Source of the DNA: CAWGET01 sp963821715
GTDB lineage: Bacteria; Bacteroidota; Ignavibacteria; Ignavibacteriales; Melioribacteraceae
Direction: 5' to 3'
Assembly (NCBI GenBank): GCA_963821715.1
Contig: CAWGET010000010.1
Location: 372,001 to 436,000 of the forward strand
Length of the DNA stretch: 64,000 bases
Positions within the stretch are counted from its first letter, which is position 1. Each line of letters opens with the position of its first letter. Positions 26,642 through 33,870 of this stretch are shown one piece after another. Under the pieces are notes generated by a model. That model was not told the DNA's origin and ran no database searches. It saw only the letters and a program-made list of their open reading frames with translations. Both the position numbers and the translations under genes were made by a program.

Positions 26642-27582
26642 TTATTTTTGTTTTTTTGTAGAGAGAAAACCGTACTTCTTATAAACCTCCTGTCCTGTTC
26701 CTTCGGTAAGAAACTTGATAAATTTTTCTGCGACATCAGGATGAGGCGAGTCTTTAAATACTCCAGCCGTATATGTAACGTATTCATTTACCGAATCCGG
26801 AATTTCAACCATATCAATAGGATGATCTTTCATTTTTGCGTGATAATAAGTTTCCGTGTACCAAACCGGTCCTGCATCCGATTCCTTTCGCATAATTCTA
26901 AGCGGAGTTTGACGGTGATGCATTTTTGTTAGAAAAGTAGTGTTATTATTTTTTTTCTCTTGCATTATTTTGTTTTTCAGATCTTCACCGCCCGCATTTA
27001 CATACGCCTTTTGAATAGGGGTTGCAATTCCTTCCCAATCGGGATTAGGCATGCTTATATTGATGTCATCTTTTCCCAGATCATTTAATGAAGAAATATT
27101 TTTAGGATTATCTTTATAAACCATAATCGCAAGACGATTACGGGCGTAGTCGTAAATATTTTCGAACCAACCCTTATCCTTTTTATAACCCTCGATTCTT
27201 CCATGCCCCGCGGTTAAAATATCAGGCTTTGTTTCAATCCTTAAATTCCCTATCACCAATGCACCTTTTTCGTATTGCTCGGCTTCAATTCCCGGTGGAA
27301 GTGTCTGGAAATAAACCCGTTTCACATCCGGATTCTCTTTTTAAATTCGTTCATTAATTCTTCAACAACCATATACTGATTGCCCGCAAAGAAAACAACA
27401 AGCTGCGGATCAACAATATCACCATGAAAATCCGGCAAATTATTTATACCGTCAACTTTGAAATGCTTTCCTTCTAAATTTGGTTTTTCCCAAGGTAGTT
27501 CTGTGGGATCGTCTTGAGCAAAAGATAAGCTCAGTGGAATAATTAAAAATAATAGTATTGAAATAAAAGAAATGTCTTTCAT
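26642..27582 (-). pseudogene. ModA-like periplasmic solute-binding protein gene split by a one-base deletion
   Basis: The upstream frame (27582 to 27322) encodes a signal peptide and the first 80 or so residues, ending EFKKRIRM and a stop. The downstream frame (to 26642) continues KRVYFQTLPPGIE and runs to the end. One extra A in AAGAGAAT near 27332 would give KKRNPDVKRVYF and a single protein of about 313 residues. The second part contains GHGRIEGYKKD, NRLAIMVYKDNP and TGQEVYKKYGFL, typical of molybdate/tungstate/sulfate-type binding proteins (fold II). A strong AGGAGG precedes the start. The gene is real but broken as given. Confidence 0.8.
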
Positions 27583-27690
27583 TTAGCCCTCCTTACGTAT
27601 TATAGAATCTATAAATTGATAGTCCAAATAGGACTTCAATGCCCTCAATAATAAAATCTAAAATAGGTAAGTAAAAAGCAAGAAAAGAAG

Positions 27691-28275
27691 TTATAATTTT
27701 TTCCTGACTGAAACTGCTCCTCTAAGTTCATCGTTCTTGTAACCCACAGCATAGTCTTCCGGGTAATTTTTCTTTATTACTTCTGCTACTTCTTCGTTAA
27801 TGTTTTCACCGTGGCAGTTTAGACAAAGCGGCATTGTTTTAATCGGTTTCATAAAACTTAAATATTTTTCTCCGCCGACTTCCACCGTTTCAATAATCGC
27901 GGTTGTGTCTGTTAAATTTCCGGCGTCTTTCATAGATTGAAATCTTTTCAAAATTTCTTTTTGATATTCATCCGGGTTGTTCAATTTATTCCGCGTTTTG
28001 AAACTTACGCGTTGTATTTCGACTCCGTTTTCTGCGGCAACTCGGTTAGTTAATTTTTGCGCTGTGTCTGAGCAGACAGAAACAGCCGCGACAAAGCCGC
28101 CGTCGCGGACTTCATTCAGCAAGGCTGTTTTTAATTCGCCCGAAAATTCCGACGAGATCTTTTTCAACTCTTTTGCATCCTGATCATTATATTCCGGCTT
28201 CATTTCTTTTTCGGAGTTGCATCCGAAAGAAAGAAAAGAGATAATTAAAACAAAAATCGAAAATGCTTTTTTCAT
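27691..28275 (-). CDS. Haem-binding DUF3365 (Tll0287-like) lipoprotein
   Basis: A 194-residue lipoprotein (lipobox LSFGC near residue 19) with one c-type haem motif CLNCH at residues 151-155. The pattern around it, KTMPLCLNCHG followed by YPEDYAVGY and LRGAVSV, matches DUF3365 (Tll0287-like) proteins, which are periplasmic haem proteins with a PAS-like fold. It lies two bases after the TlpA-like lipoprotein and probably belongs to the same transcript. It may sense or carry electrons or small ligands. Confidence 0.85.
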   Translation of the reverse strand: MKKAFSIFVLIISFLSFGCNSEKEMKPEYNDQDAKELKKISSEFSGELKTALLNEVRDGGFVAAVSVCSDTAQKLTNRVAAENGVEIQRVSFKTRNKLNNPDEYQKEILKRFQSMKDAGNLTDTTAIIETVEVGGEKYLSFMKPIKTMPLCLNCHGENINEEVAEVIKKNYPEDYAVGYKNDELRGAVSVRKKL

Positions 28276-28277
28276 TT

Positions 28278-28835
28278 TTAATCTGCCTCTACAACCGGGA
28301 AAGTAAAGTTCGGCGCCGGAATTGTTTTCTGATCATTAAGATCGTTTTCTTTTATTCTGCGAATGTCTTCTTCGTAAGAGCTAATCGGTGCGAGCCCTAC
28401 ATAGCTGGAAACTATATTTCCTTCGCGGTCAATAACAAAGGAAGTTGGTATAGACCTTATTCCGCCATAAGAATTCATAATATTTTCATCACCCAAAACA
28501 ATCGGATAATTAATATCGAAATCATCAATGAAAGGCCCAACGTCTTTAAGGGTTTGTCCGCCGCGCGTAACTCCGTCCAGGGAAATACCAATTACTTCAA
28601 AATCTTCGTCGCCGTATTTCTCTTTTAGCTCAACAAGGTCAGGAATTCCTTCGCGGCAAGGCGGGCACCATGTTGCCCAAAAATCGAGGATTACAATTTT
28701 ACCTTTATAGTCATTCAAACTTAATTCGCTTTTGGATTCAACAGATTTTTCGGAATCATTTCCGCAGGCGGAAAATCCTATCATCAAAAAAATTGTTAAT
28801 ACTAAAAAAATGCGGAAAAGAGATTTATTTGTCAT
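28278..28835 (-). CDS. TlpA-family thioredoxin lipoprotein
   Basis: A 185-residue lipoprotein (lipobox FSAC, Cys24) with a thioredoxin fold. The active site WCPPC has Cys57 and Cys60 in FWATWCPPCREG, and the cis-Pro lies in SIPTSFVID. TlpA/ResA-type proteins reduce disulfides in the periplasm, for example in cytochrome c maturation. The first ATG overlaps the upstream TlpA-like gene by 11 bases, and the haem lipoprotein follows two bases later, so these genes are coupled. Confidence 0.9.
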   Translation of the reverse strand: MTNKSLFRIFLVLTIFLMIGFSACGNDSEKSVESKSELSLNDYKGKIVILDFWATWCPPCREGIPDLVELKEKYGDEDFEVIGISLDGVTRGGQTLKDVGPFIDDFDINYPIVLGDENIMNSYGGIRSIPTSFVIDREGNIVSSYVGLAPISSYEEDIRRIKENDLNDQKTIPAPNFTFPVVEAD

Positions 28836-29430
28836 TATTGGAATCCTTTATTTTTTGAATATCGTTTTCGTAAACTTGTTTGGGGATATAACCTATATGC
28901 TTGGCTGCGATTTTTCCTTCGGGACCGACAACAAAGGAAGTGGGAATTGAACGGATGTTTCCGTATTGCTGCGTTAACGGAAGATTGCCGTAAACTACCG
29001 GATAATTAATTCCCATCTGTTCGGCAAAGGGCGCGACTTCATTTTTTGTGTTTGCGTCGTCCAACGAAATTCCTATTATTTCTAAATTGTCGCCATACTC
29101 ATTTTTTAGTTGGATGAGATCGGGAATCGCTTTTCTGCAAGGCGGACACCAGGTTGCCCAAAAATCTATGATAACTATTTTGCCCGCGTAATCGCTAAGA
29201 GAAATGTTTTTGCCTTCAATTGATTGAAGAGTGAAATCGGGCGCTTCGGTTAAGTTTTCTTTTTCGGGTGGAACGTAATTCGGCGGATAAGGTCCCTGCT
29301 CGTTATTTCCACCGGTGTTATTTACTACAAAGAAAATAAGAATTACAAAAATTGTAATTCCCGTATAAATCCAGCTTCGCTGCTGTTTTGTTAAACCGGA
29401 TTCTTTTTTTGTTTCTGATTCTTTTGACAT
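28825..29430 (-). CDS. Membrane-anchored TlpA-family thioredoxin
   Basis: A 201-residue protein with one N-terminal transmembrane helix (about 20-37), a Gly/Pro/Asn-rich linker, and a TlpA-type domain. WCPPC has Cys95 and Cys98, and the cis-Pro lies in SIPTSFVVG. It is a close paralogue of the next gene, differing mainly in its membrane anchor. The ATG at 29430 follows AAAGGAAAGAA. A longer start at 29472 has no such site. About 260 A+T-rich bases upstream (29431-29688) hold no gene and may contain the promoter. Confidence 0.9.
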   Translation of the reverse strand: MSKESETKKESGLTKQQRSWIYTGITIFVILIFFVVNNTGGNNEQGPYPPNYVPPEKENLTEAPDFTLQSIEGKNISLSDYAGKIVIIDFWATWCPPCRKAIPDLIQLKNEYGDNLEIIGISLDDANTKNEVAPFAEQMGINYPVVYGNLPLTQQYGNIRSIPTSFVVGPEGKIAAKHIGYIPKQVYENDIQKIKDSNNDK

Positions 29431-29688
29431 TTCTTTCCTTTCGTTAAAAGCTAGAGGCAAAACACGAGACACTGGAAAATAATTCGTCTCGCCACATCTT
29501 TTCTTTGAAATTATAAAATTGTATAATCTTTAAAATAATGATTTACGAGATTAATTACAGACAGAAAATTTCTGAAATAAATTTACCATTAGCTATTTTG
29601 CTTCGTAAAAATTGTGCAGCTAAATATTAAGTTTCAAAAGACAAAACACGCGAATTATCTTAATTTTTTTTCAATTAAAGATTTTTGA

Positions 29689-29913
29689 TTATTGAGTATT
29701 CTGTTTTTCATACATCACGTTAAGATCGTTAACAAAAGATGTAATTTTATCTTCGTCGAAACCTTTTTCCTTGGCGGCCGATTCCAGAGATCCCCAAATG
29801 GGTTCGCCGCATCTCAGACATCTAATGCCTTCATTACTCAAATACGTAACAGATTCCGGTACCAGATTTACCAAATCTTCTATCTCAATATCTTTTGTTA
29901 TTTTTTCATTCAT
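29689..29913 (-). CDS. DUF1858 protein with a CxxC motif
   Basis: A 74-residue soluble protein of the DUF1858 family. It begins with ITKDIEIEDLVNLVPESV and has GIRCLRCGEPIWGSLESAAKEKGF, the conserved CxxC segment. Members occur alone or as N-terminal domains of redox or iron-sulfur repair proteins. The CxxC could be redox-active or metal-binding. Its start overlaps the end of the upstream small membrane protein gene by eight bases. Confidence 0.85.
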   Translation of the reverse strand: MNEKITKDIEIEDLVNLVPESVTYLSNEGIRCLRCGEPIWGSLESAAKEKGFDEDKITSFVNDLNVMYEKQNTQ

Positions 29914-30103
29914 CGCTTAAAACCTTTTTCTTTTTTTTAGATGGGAAAGCAAACAGCGCTCCGATCAATCCGCCGTAAATAACGGAGGCGTAAGGATTAC
30001 TTGTTATAGGACAAGAGCCTGTATTGCAGCCTATAAAATAATAATAGAGATATCCCAAAACTGTTCCGGCTAAAACCGGTAAAACTATTTTGAATAATTT
30101 CAT
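29906..30103 (-). CDS. Small membrane protein with GxCPITSNP motif (DUF6132-like)
   Basis: A 65-residue protein with two hydrophobic segments joined by FIGCNTGSCPITSNPY. The two Cys and the ITSNP stretch recur in small proteins next to thioredoxins and rhodaneses in many anaerobes (DUF6132, by recollection). The second helix ends in a Lys-rich tail. I used the ATG at 30103. A GTG nine bases earlier would overlap the upstream gene. The role is unknown, but a membrane thiol function is plausible. Confidence 0.75.
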   Translation of the reverse strand: MKLFKIVLPVLAGTVLGYLYYYFIGCNTGSCPITSNPYASVIYGGLIGALFAFPSKKKKKVLSDE

Positions 30104-30104
30104 G

Positions 30105-30761
30105 TTAAGCACTTACCTTTATTAAGGATTCATTTATTTTGTCTAACACCATTTGTTCTGGTGCAGCGCCTTCCAAATATTCGCTTTCGTTAATTATTGT
30201 TCTCGGAACTCCTCGTACATTATATTTTTGTGCAAGATGCGGAAATTCGGTAGCCTCAACCATATCGGCATTTATATTCTTATTTATAAAGGCAAATTTG
30301 TGCGCTGTAACTACTGCTTGCGGACAGTAAGGGCAAGTAGGCGTTACAAAAACCTGAAGATGAACCGGCTTCGCGATCTTTTTAATATCTTCAACTATAT
30401 TATCGGGAAGCCCTGTCTCCCCCGTTCCGAGCATCTTCACGTCTTCCAACAAAGAGGAAAATTCATATCCGCTTGGAATTCCGTAATATCTTATTCCATA
30501 ATCCTTCCCCTCTTCGTCCAGCAAAACAGTGGCGGGAATGTTTTCAATTTTATATTTCTCGGTTTCTTCTTTATCGTTTACAAAATTATATATTTCCATT
30601 TCTATTTTATCGGAAAGAGCCGACAACTCTTCCAAAATTTCCCTCGTTTCGCGGCAGAATTGGCATTCGAGTTCTTGCGTAAAAAAAACGAGTTTTACTT
30701 TTTTCTCAAGTACGGATAATTGTTTCTGAATTTCCACTTTTAGAGATTCGTCTATAAACAT
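30105..30761 (-). CDS. PDO-type protein disulfide oxidoreductase with two thioredoxin folds
   Basis: A 218-residue protein with two glutaredoxin/thioredoxin-like units, as in the protein disulfide oxidoreductase of thermophiles and the AhpF N-terminal domain. The first active site is CQFC (33-36) and the second CPYC (143-146), followed by VRGVPRTII with the cis-Pro. No signal peptide is seen, so it is probably cytoplasmic. I chose the ATG at 30761 with GAGGG upstream. It is the first gene of the small DUF6132-DUF1858 group and may pass electrons to it. Confidence 0.85.
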   Translation of the reverse strand: MFIDESLKVEIQKQLSVLEKKVKLVFFTQELECQFCRETREILEELSALSDKIEMEIYNFVNDKEETEKYKIENIPATVLLDEEGKDYGIRYYGIPSGYEFSSLLEDVKMLGTGETGLPDNIVEDIKKIAKPVHLQVFVTPTCPYCPQAVVTAHKFAFINKNINADMVEATEFPHLAQKYNVRGVPRTIINESEYLEGAAPEQMVLDKINESLIKVSA

Positions 30762-30893
30762 TTTTCCCTCAATTTTTTTTAATTGTAGGATGAAAAAAAA
30801 TATAAAAAGATTCAATTTTATACAATATCCTTGAGAATACTATTCAGAGTTGTTAAATTACAAGATTAAGAAAAAACGGAAATGGAGAAGTAG

Positions 30894-31685
30894 ATGGCAG
30901 AATATCAGAAACATCTTTATATGATTGTATTCCCGACAAACGCTTTAGTCGCTTCGCAGCTCGAGCCGGATCGTTTTGGCGAGCACTACACTATTGGCAG
31001 TGCAAAACATTTTAGCGGAAAAGTTATTTTCGCTGAATTGGATATAAATTTTAGAAATCCGCATTTCGAAATTGAAGAGTATTTGGAAAAAACCGTTCCG
31101 CATTCAGATGGTTCTCCAAAGAAAACAAAGTTTATTAGTTCTTATAATGTTTTAGAGCACGTCGATCTTGATGCGATTAAAAGATTGTTTCTCTGCACAA
31201 CCAATGGAAAAGTTTTACCGATTGAATCGGCGGAATACACGGCGTACAACGTTCCGGGATTGATAAGAATTTACCAGGAGATCACTCCGCTAGAAACTTT
31301 GGTAGCATCAAATTTTGATCAGCGTGAGTTTGGGAAATTCATCACGACCCAAACCCGCTCCAAAGGCGCGCCTAAAATATTATTCACCCAAGTTGATTTT
31401 AATATTGATCATTTCTTTGAGAACAACAGAAATAAAGAAATTTTTAATATCGATCTACCGGGCGTAAACCCATATCGCTTTTATGATGTAATTACAGAAC
31501 TTTCAGAAAAGCCTGCTAAGCTGACAAAAACAGTTAGTCTCGGAAGTCTGCTGCGCGAAATATCATACAAATTTCTGCGTCATGGTTTTTGGTTTGCCGA
31601 AGGCGATAAAATTCTTTTCTTCCCGATGCCGACGGAAATTGAATTGGAAAACAAATACTTCTATTGGTGGAAATACGTTAGATAA
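30894..31685 (+). CDS. Conserved-looking protein of unknown function
   Basis: A 263-residue protein without signal peptide or membrane segments. I do not recognise a family. Two halves share a pattern: FPTNALVASQLEPDRFGEHY followed by GKVIFAELDINF in the first, and ETLVASNFDQREFGKF followed by KILFTQVDFNI in the second. This suggests an internal duplication. The C-terminus is rich in aromatic residues (YFYWWKYVR). A good GGAGAAG site precedes the ATG. A terminator-like hairpin follows, so it is probably monocistronic. Confidence 0.75.
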   Translation: MAEYQKHLYMIVFPTNALVASQLEPDRFGEHYTIGSAKHFSGKVIFAELDINFRNPHFEIEEYLEKTVPHSDGSPKKTKFISSYNVLEHVDLDAIKRLFLCTTNGKVLPIESAEYTAYNVPGLIRIYQEITPLETLVASNFDQREFGKFITTQTRSKGAPKILFTQVDFNIDHFFENNRNKEIFNIDLPGVNPYRFYDVITELSEKPAKLTKTVSLGSLLREISYKFLRHGFWFAEGDKILFFPMPTEIELENKYFYWWKYVR

Positions 31686-31692
31686 TCTTAAG

Positions 31693-31725
31693 CGGGAAGC
31701 CGAACAGGCTCCCCCTTTTTATTAA
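31693..31725 (+). terminator. Rho-independent terminator candidate
   Basis: GGGAAGCC and GGCTCCC form a stem with one bulged A around a GAACA loop, followed by CCTTTTTATT. It lies a few bases after the stop of the unknown 263-residue protein. Confidence 0.6.
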
Positions 31726-31749
31726 TAAACAAGACAGCGGGTATTAAAA

Positions 31750-32247
31750 ATGTTGAAGTTTTGGAAAGTGAAAGGTAAATCAGATTTTGTTACTCTGACC
31801 ATCGCAGCGTTGATACCGGTTCTTATCGGTGCGATATCGGGATATTTTGCCTCCGGTTCTGCTGCAGTTTACAAAAATCTGCGCCAGCCCTCTTTCGCGC
31901 CGCCTGGCTGGATATTCGGACCCGTTTGGACTTCTCTGTACATTTTAATGGGAATAGCTTCATACCGGGTTTATATGCATTATAAGCAAAACAATTCATC
32001 TCTTAAACCACTAATTTTTTATGCGGTTCAGTTAGTTTTTAATTTTTTCTGGACATTAATTTTCTTCCGGTTCGGATTAAGGGGATATGCTTTCTTTGAG
32101 CTGCTGATTTTATGGATATTAATTCTTATTACACTAAAACTTTTTTTTAGTGAAGATAAGTTCTCCGGCTATTTGCTTATCCCATATATTTTATGGGTTT
32201 CTTTTGCCGGGGTTCTGAATTATTCCGTTTGGATTTTGAATAAGTAG
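31750..32247 (+). CDS. TspO/MBR-family membrane protein
   Basis: A 165-residue protein with five transmembrane helices, normal for TspO. The loop YKNLRQPSFAPPGWIFGPVWTS matches the family signature, including the WxPP-like and GPVWT parts. TspO proteins bind tetrapyrroles and related ligands and are linked to stress and photosensing in bacteria. The first helix is preceded by a short basic stretch. It stands alone between two intergenic gaps. Confidence 0.92.
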   Translation: MLKFWKVKGKSDFVTLTIAALIPVLIGAISGYFASGSAAVYKNLRQPSFAPPGWIFGPVWTSLYILMGIASYRVYMHYKQNNSSLKPLIFYAVQLVFNFFWTLIFFRFGLRGYAFFELLILWILILITLKLFFSEDKFSGYLLIPYILWVSFAGVLNYSVWILNK

Positions 32248-32420
32248 TTCTCCTTCAATATCTCTCGTGAAGTTTTTCTAGTGCATCGTCTGATTGGCGA
32301 CTTCCTTTTGTATTGAACCTATATTTTATCGGACCAAAAAAAAGACAATCGGTCTTCTTGTTGGATTGAATTAGCCCTATTAAATTCGTATATTTACAGG
32401 TTTAACTATTTTAAATTCAA

Positions 32421-33779
32421 ATGATTTTTTCTAATAACGATGCAATTGCCGCAATTGCTACTCCCGCGGGAGAAGGTGCAATTTCCATAGTACGCGTAAG
32501 CGGCGATGGCTGTATTGCGGGCGCGGATAAAGTGTTCCGGGGTAAAGGGTCGCTTCAAAATGCCAAATCTCATTCTATTCATTACGGCAATATTATTTCG
32601 GATGAAGGCGATGTGATAGACGACGTCCTGGTTTCGGTTTTTAAGAAACCGAATTCATACACCGGTGAGGACTCTATTGAGATAAGTTCCCATGGGAATC
32701 CGTTGGTTACGGAAAAGATTGTTAATGAATTATTAAGGACTGGAGTTAGGTTAGCAGAACCGGGTGAATTTACAAAGCGAGCCTTCCTAAACGGAAAAAT
32801 AGATTTAGCCCAGTCGGAGGCAGTTGCGGACGTTATCTCCTCGAGGACAGAAGCTTCGTTAAGGGGCGCCAGAAATCAATTGGACGGAATATTATCATCT
32901 AAAGTTGAATTGCTTAGAATGGAATTGATAAATATTTCTTCCAAAGTAGAATTAGAGTTAGATTTTGCCGAAGAAGAAATGGAGTTTATATCCAAAAAGG
33001 AAATTGCGGAGAATCTTTATAATATTCGAGAAGAAATTACCAGTCTTCTTAAAACATACCGATTTGGCAGAATAATTAAGGATGGTATAAATATAGCGAT
33101 CGTCGGAAAACCGAACGTCGGAAAATCATCTTTAATGAATTACATCCTTAAAGAATCTCGGGCGATAGTAAGCGAGATTCCCGGAACGACCCGCGATGTG
33201 ATTAGAGAAGATGTTTCGATTGACGGCATTCTTTTTAAATTATTCGATACCGCGGGGATTAGGTTAACTGAGGATGCTGTTGAAAAAGAAGGTGTAACGC
33301 GAAGCAGGGAAACAGTAAAAAAGGCCGATATAATTTTGTTTATCGATGATAATGAAACAGGGTTTTCCGAAGATTTGTATAAGCAGCTTCTGGCGCTTAC
33401 TGAAGAAGATCGGATTTTGCGCGTTAAAAATAAATCTGACCTGCTGCTAAACAAAAAAGATAGCCGGGCTTTGAATGTTTCTGCTAAAACAGGAGAAGGG
33501 ATAGATAGCCTTTTTGATGAAATTAAAACAAAGTCTTTCGGATCGGATAATTACAGCGAAAAGACGGCGATTGTGAATAATTCCAGACATCGTAATGCTC
33601 TAGAGAAAGCGGTCGAAAATCTGGATAACGGAATTTCCTCCGCCAAAGCAGATCTCTCTGGCGAATTTATCGCGGTGGATTTACGCAACGCTGCAGAAGC
33701 CTTGGGCGAAATTATCGGCAAAGTTACATCCGACGATATATTAAATAATATTTTTTCGAGTTTTTGTATAGGAAAATAA
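32421..33779 (+). CDS. mnmE: tRNA modification GTPase MnmE
   Basis: A 452-residue protein, the normal length. The N-terminal folate-binding domain begins NNDAIAAIATPAGEGAISIVR. The inserted G domain has P-loop GKPNVGKSSL near residue 228, the switch motif GTTRD, and DTAGIR. The C-terminus ends CIGK, the conserved ending needed for catalysis. With MnmG it makes the cmnm5 modification of wobble uridine in tRNA. MnmG is encoded 91 bases downstream, with two parS sites in the gap. Confidence 0.96.
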   Translation: MIFSNNDAIAAIATPAGEGAISIVRVSGDGCIAGADKVFRGKGSLQNAKSHSIHYGNIISDEGDVIDDVLVSVFKKPNSYTGEDSIEISSHGNPLVTEKIVNELLRTGVRLAEPGEFTKRAFLNGKIDLAQSEAVADVISSRTEASLRGARNQLDGILSSKVELLRMELINISSKVELELDFAEEEMEFISKKEIAENLYNIREEITSLLKTYRFGRIIKDGINIAIVGKPNVGKSSLMNYILKESRAIVSEIPGTTRDVIREDVSIDGILFKLFDTAGIRLTEDAVEKEGVTRSRETVKKADIILFIDDNETGFSEDLYKQLLALTEEDRILRVKNKSDLLLNKKDSRALNVSAKTGEGIDSLFDEIKTKSFGSDNYSEKTAIVNNSRHRNALEKAVENLDNGISSAKADLSGEFIAVDLRNAAEALGEIIGKVTSDDILNNIFSSFCIGK

Positions 33780-33783
33780 ATTT

Positions 33784-33799
33784 TGTTTCACGTGAAACA
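33784..33799. promoter_or_regulatory. parS: parS site 1 (ParB-binding)
   Basis: TGTTTCACGTGAAACA is a perfect match to the 16-bp palindromic parS consensus. It lies just after the mnmE stop, about 21 kb from oriC. ParB loads here to organise and segregate the origin region. Confidence 0.92.
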
Positions 33800-33814
33800 C
33801 TTTATCGGCTTTTC

Positions 33815-33828
33815 ATGAAATGTTTCAT
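33815..33828. other. Near-palindrome between the two parS sites
   Basis: ATGAAATGTTTCAT is palindromic except for its central two bases. It shares the GAAA/TTTC core with parS and could be a decayed third copy. The assignment is weak. Confidence 0.25.
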
Positions 33829-33841
33829 TCGGGATTTTAAT

Positions 33842-33857
33842 TGTTTCACGTGAAACA
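33842..33857. promoter_or_regulatory. parS: parS site 2 (ParB-binding)
   Basis: A second perfect copy of TGTTTCACGTGAAACA, 58 bases after the first and 13 bases upstream of the mnmG ATG. Its closeness to the ribosome-binding site AGAAAGG suggests that ParB binding could also affect mnmG expression. Confidence 0.92.
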
Positions 33858-33870
33858 GAAAGGTAAATAA

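Noticed and set aside
24390..27335. Programmed -1 frameshifting as the reason for the two broken frames
   Set aside because: Neither site has a proper X-XXY-YYZ slippery heptamer in the zero frame, and a single missing A explains both.
30153..30719. A 188-codon frame antisense to the PDO gene
   Set aside because: It lies entirely opposite a well-supported gene and is rich in Phe, Ile and Tyr as expected of a shadow.
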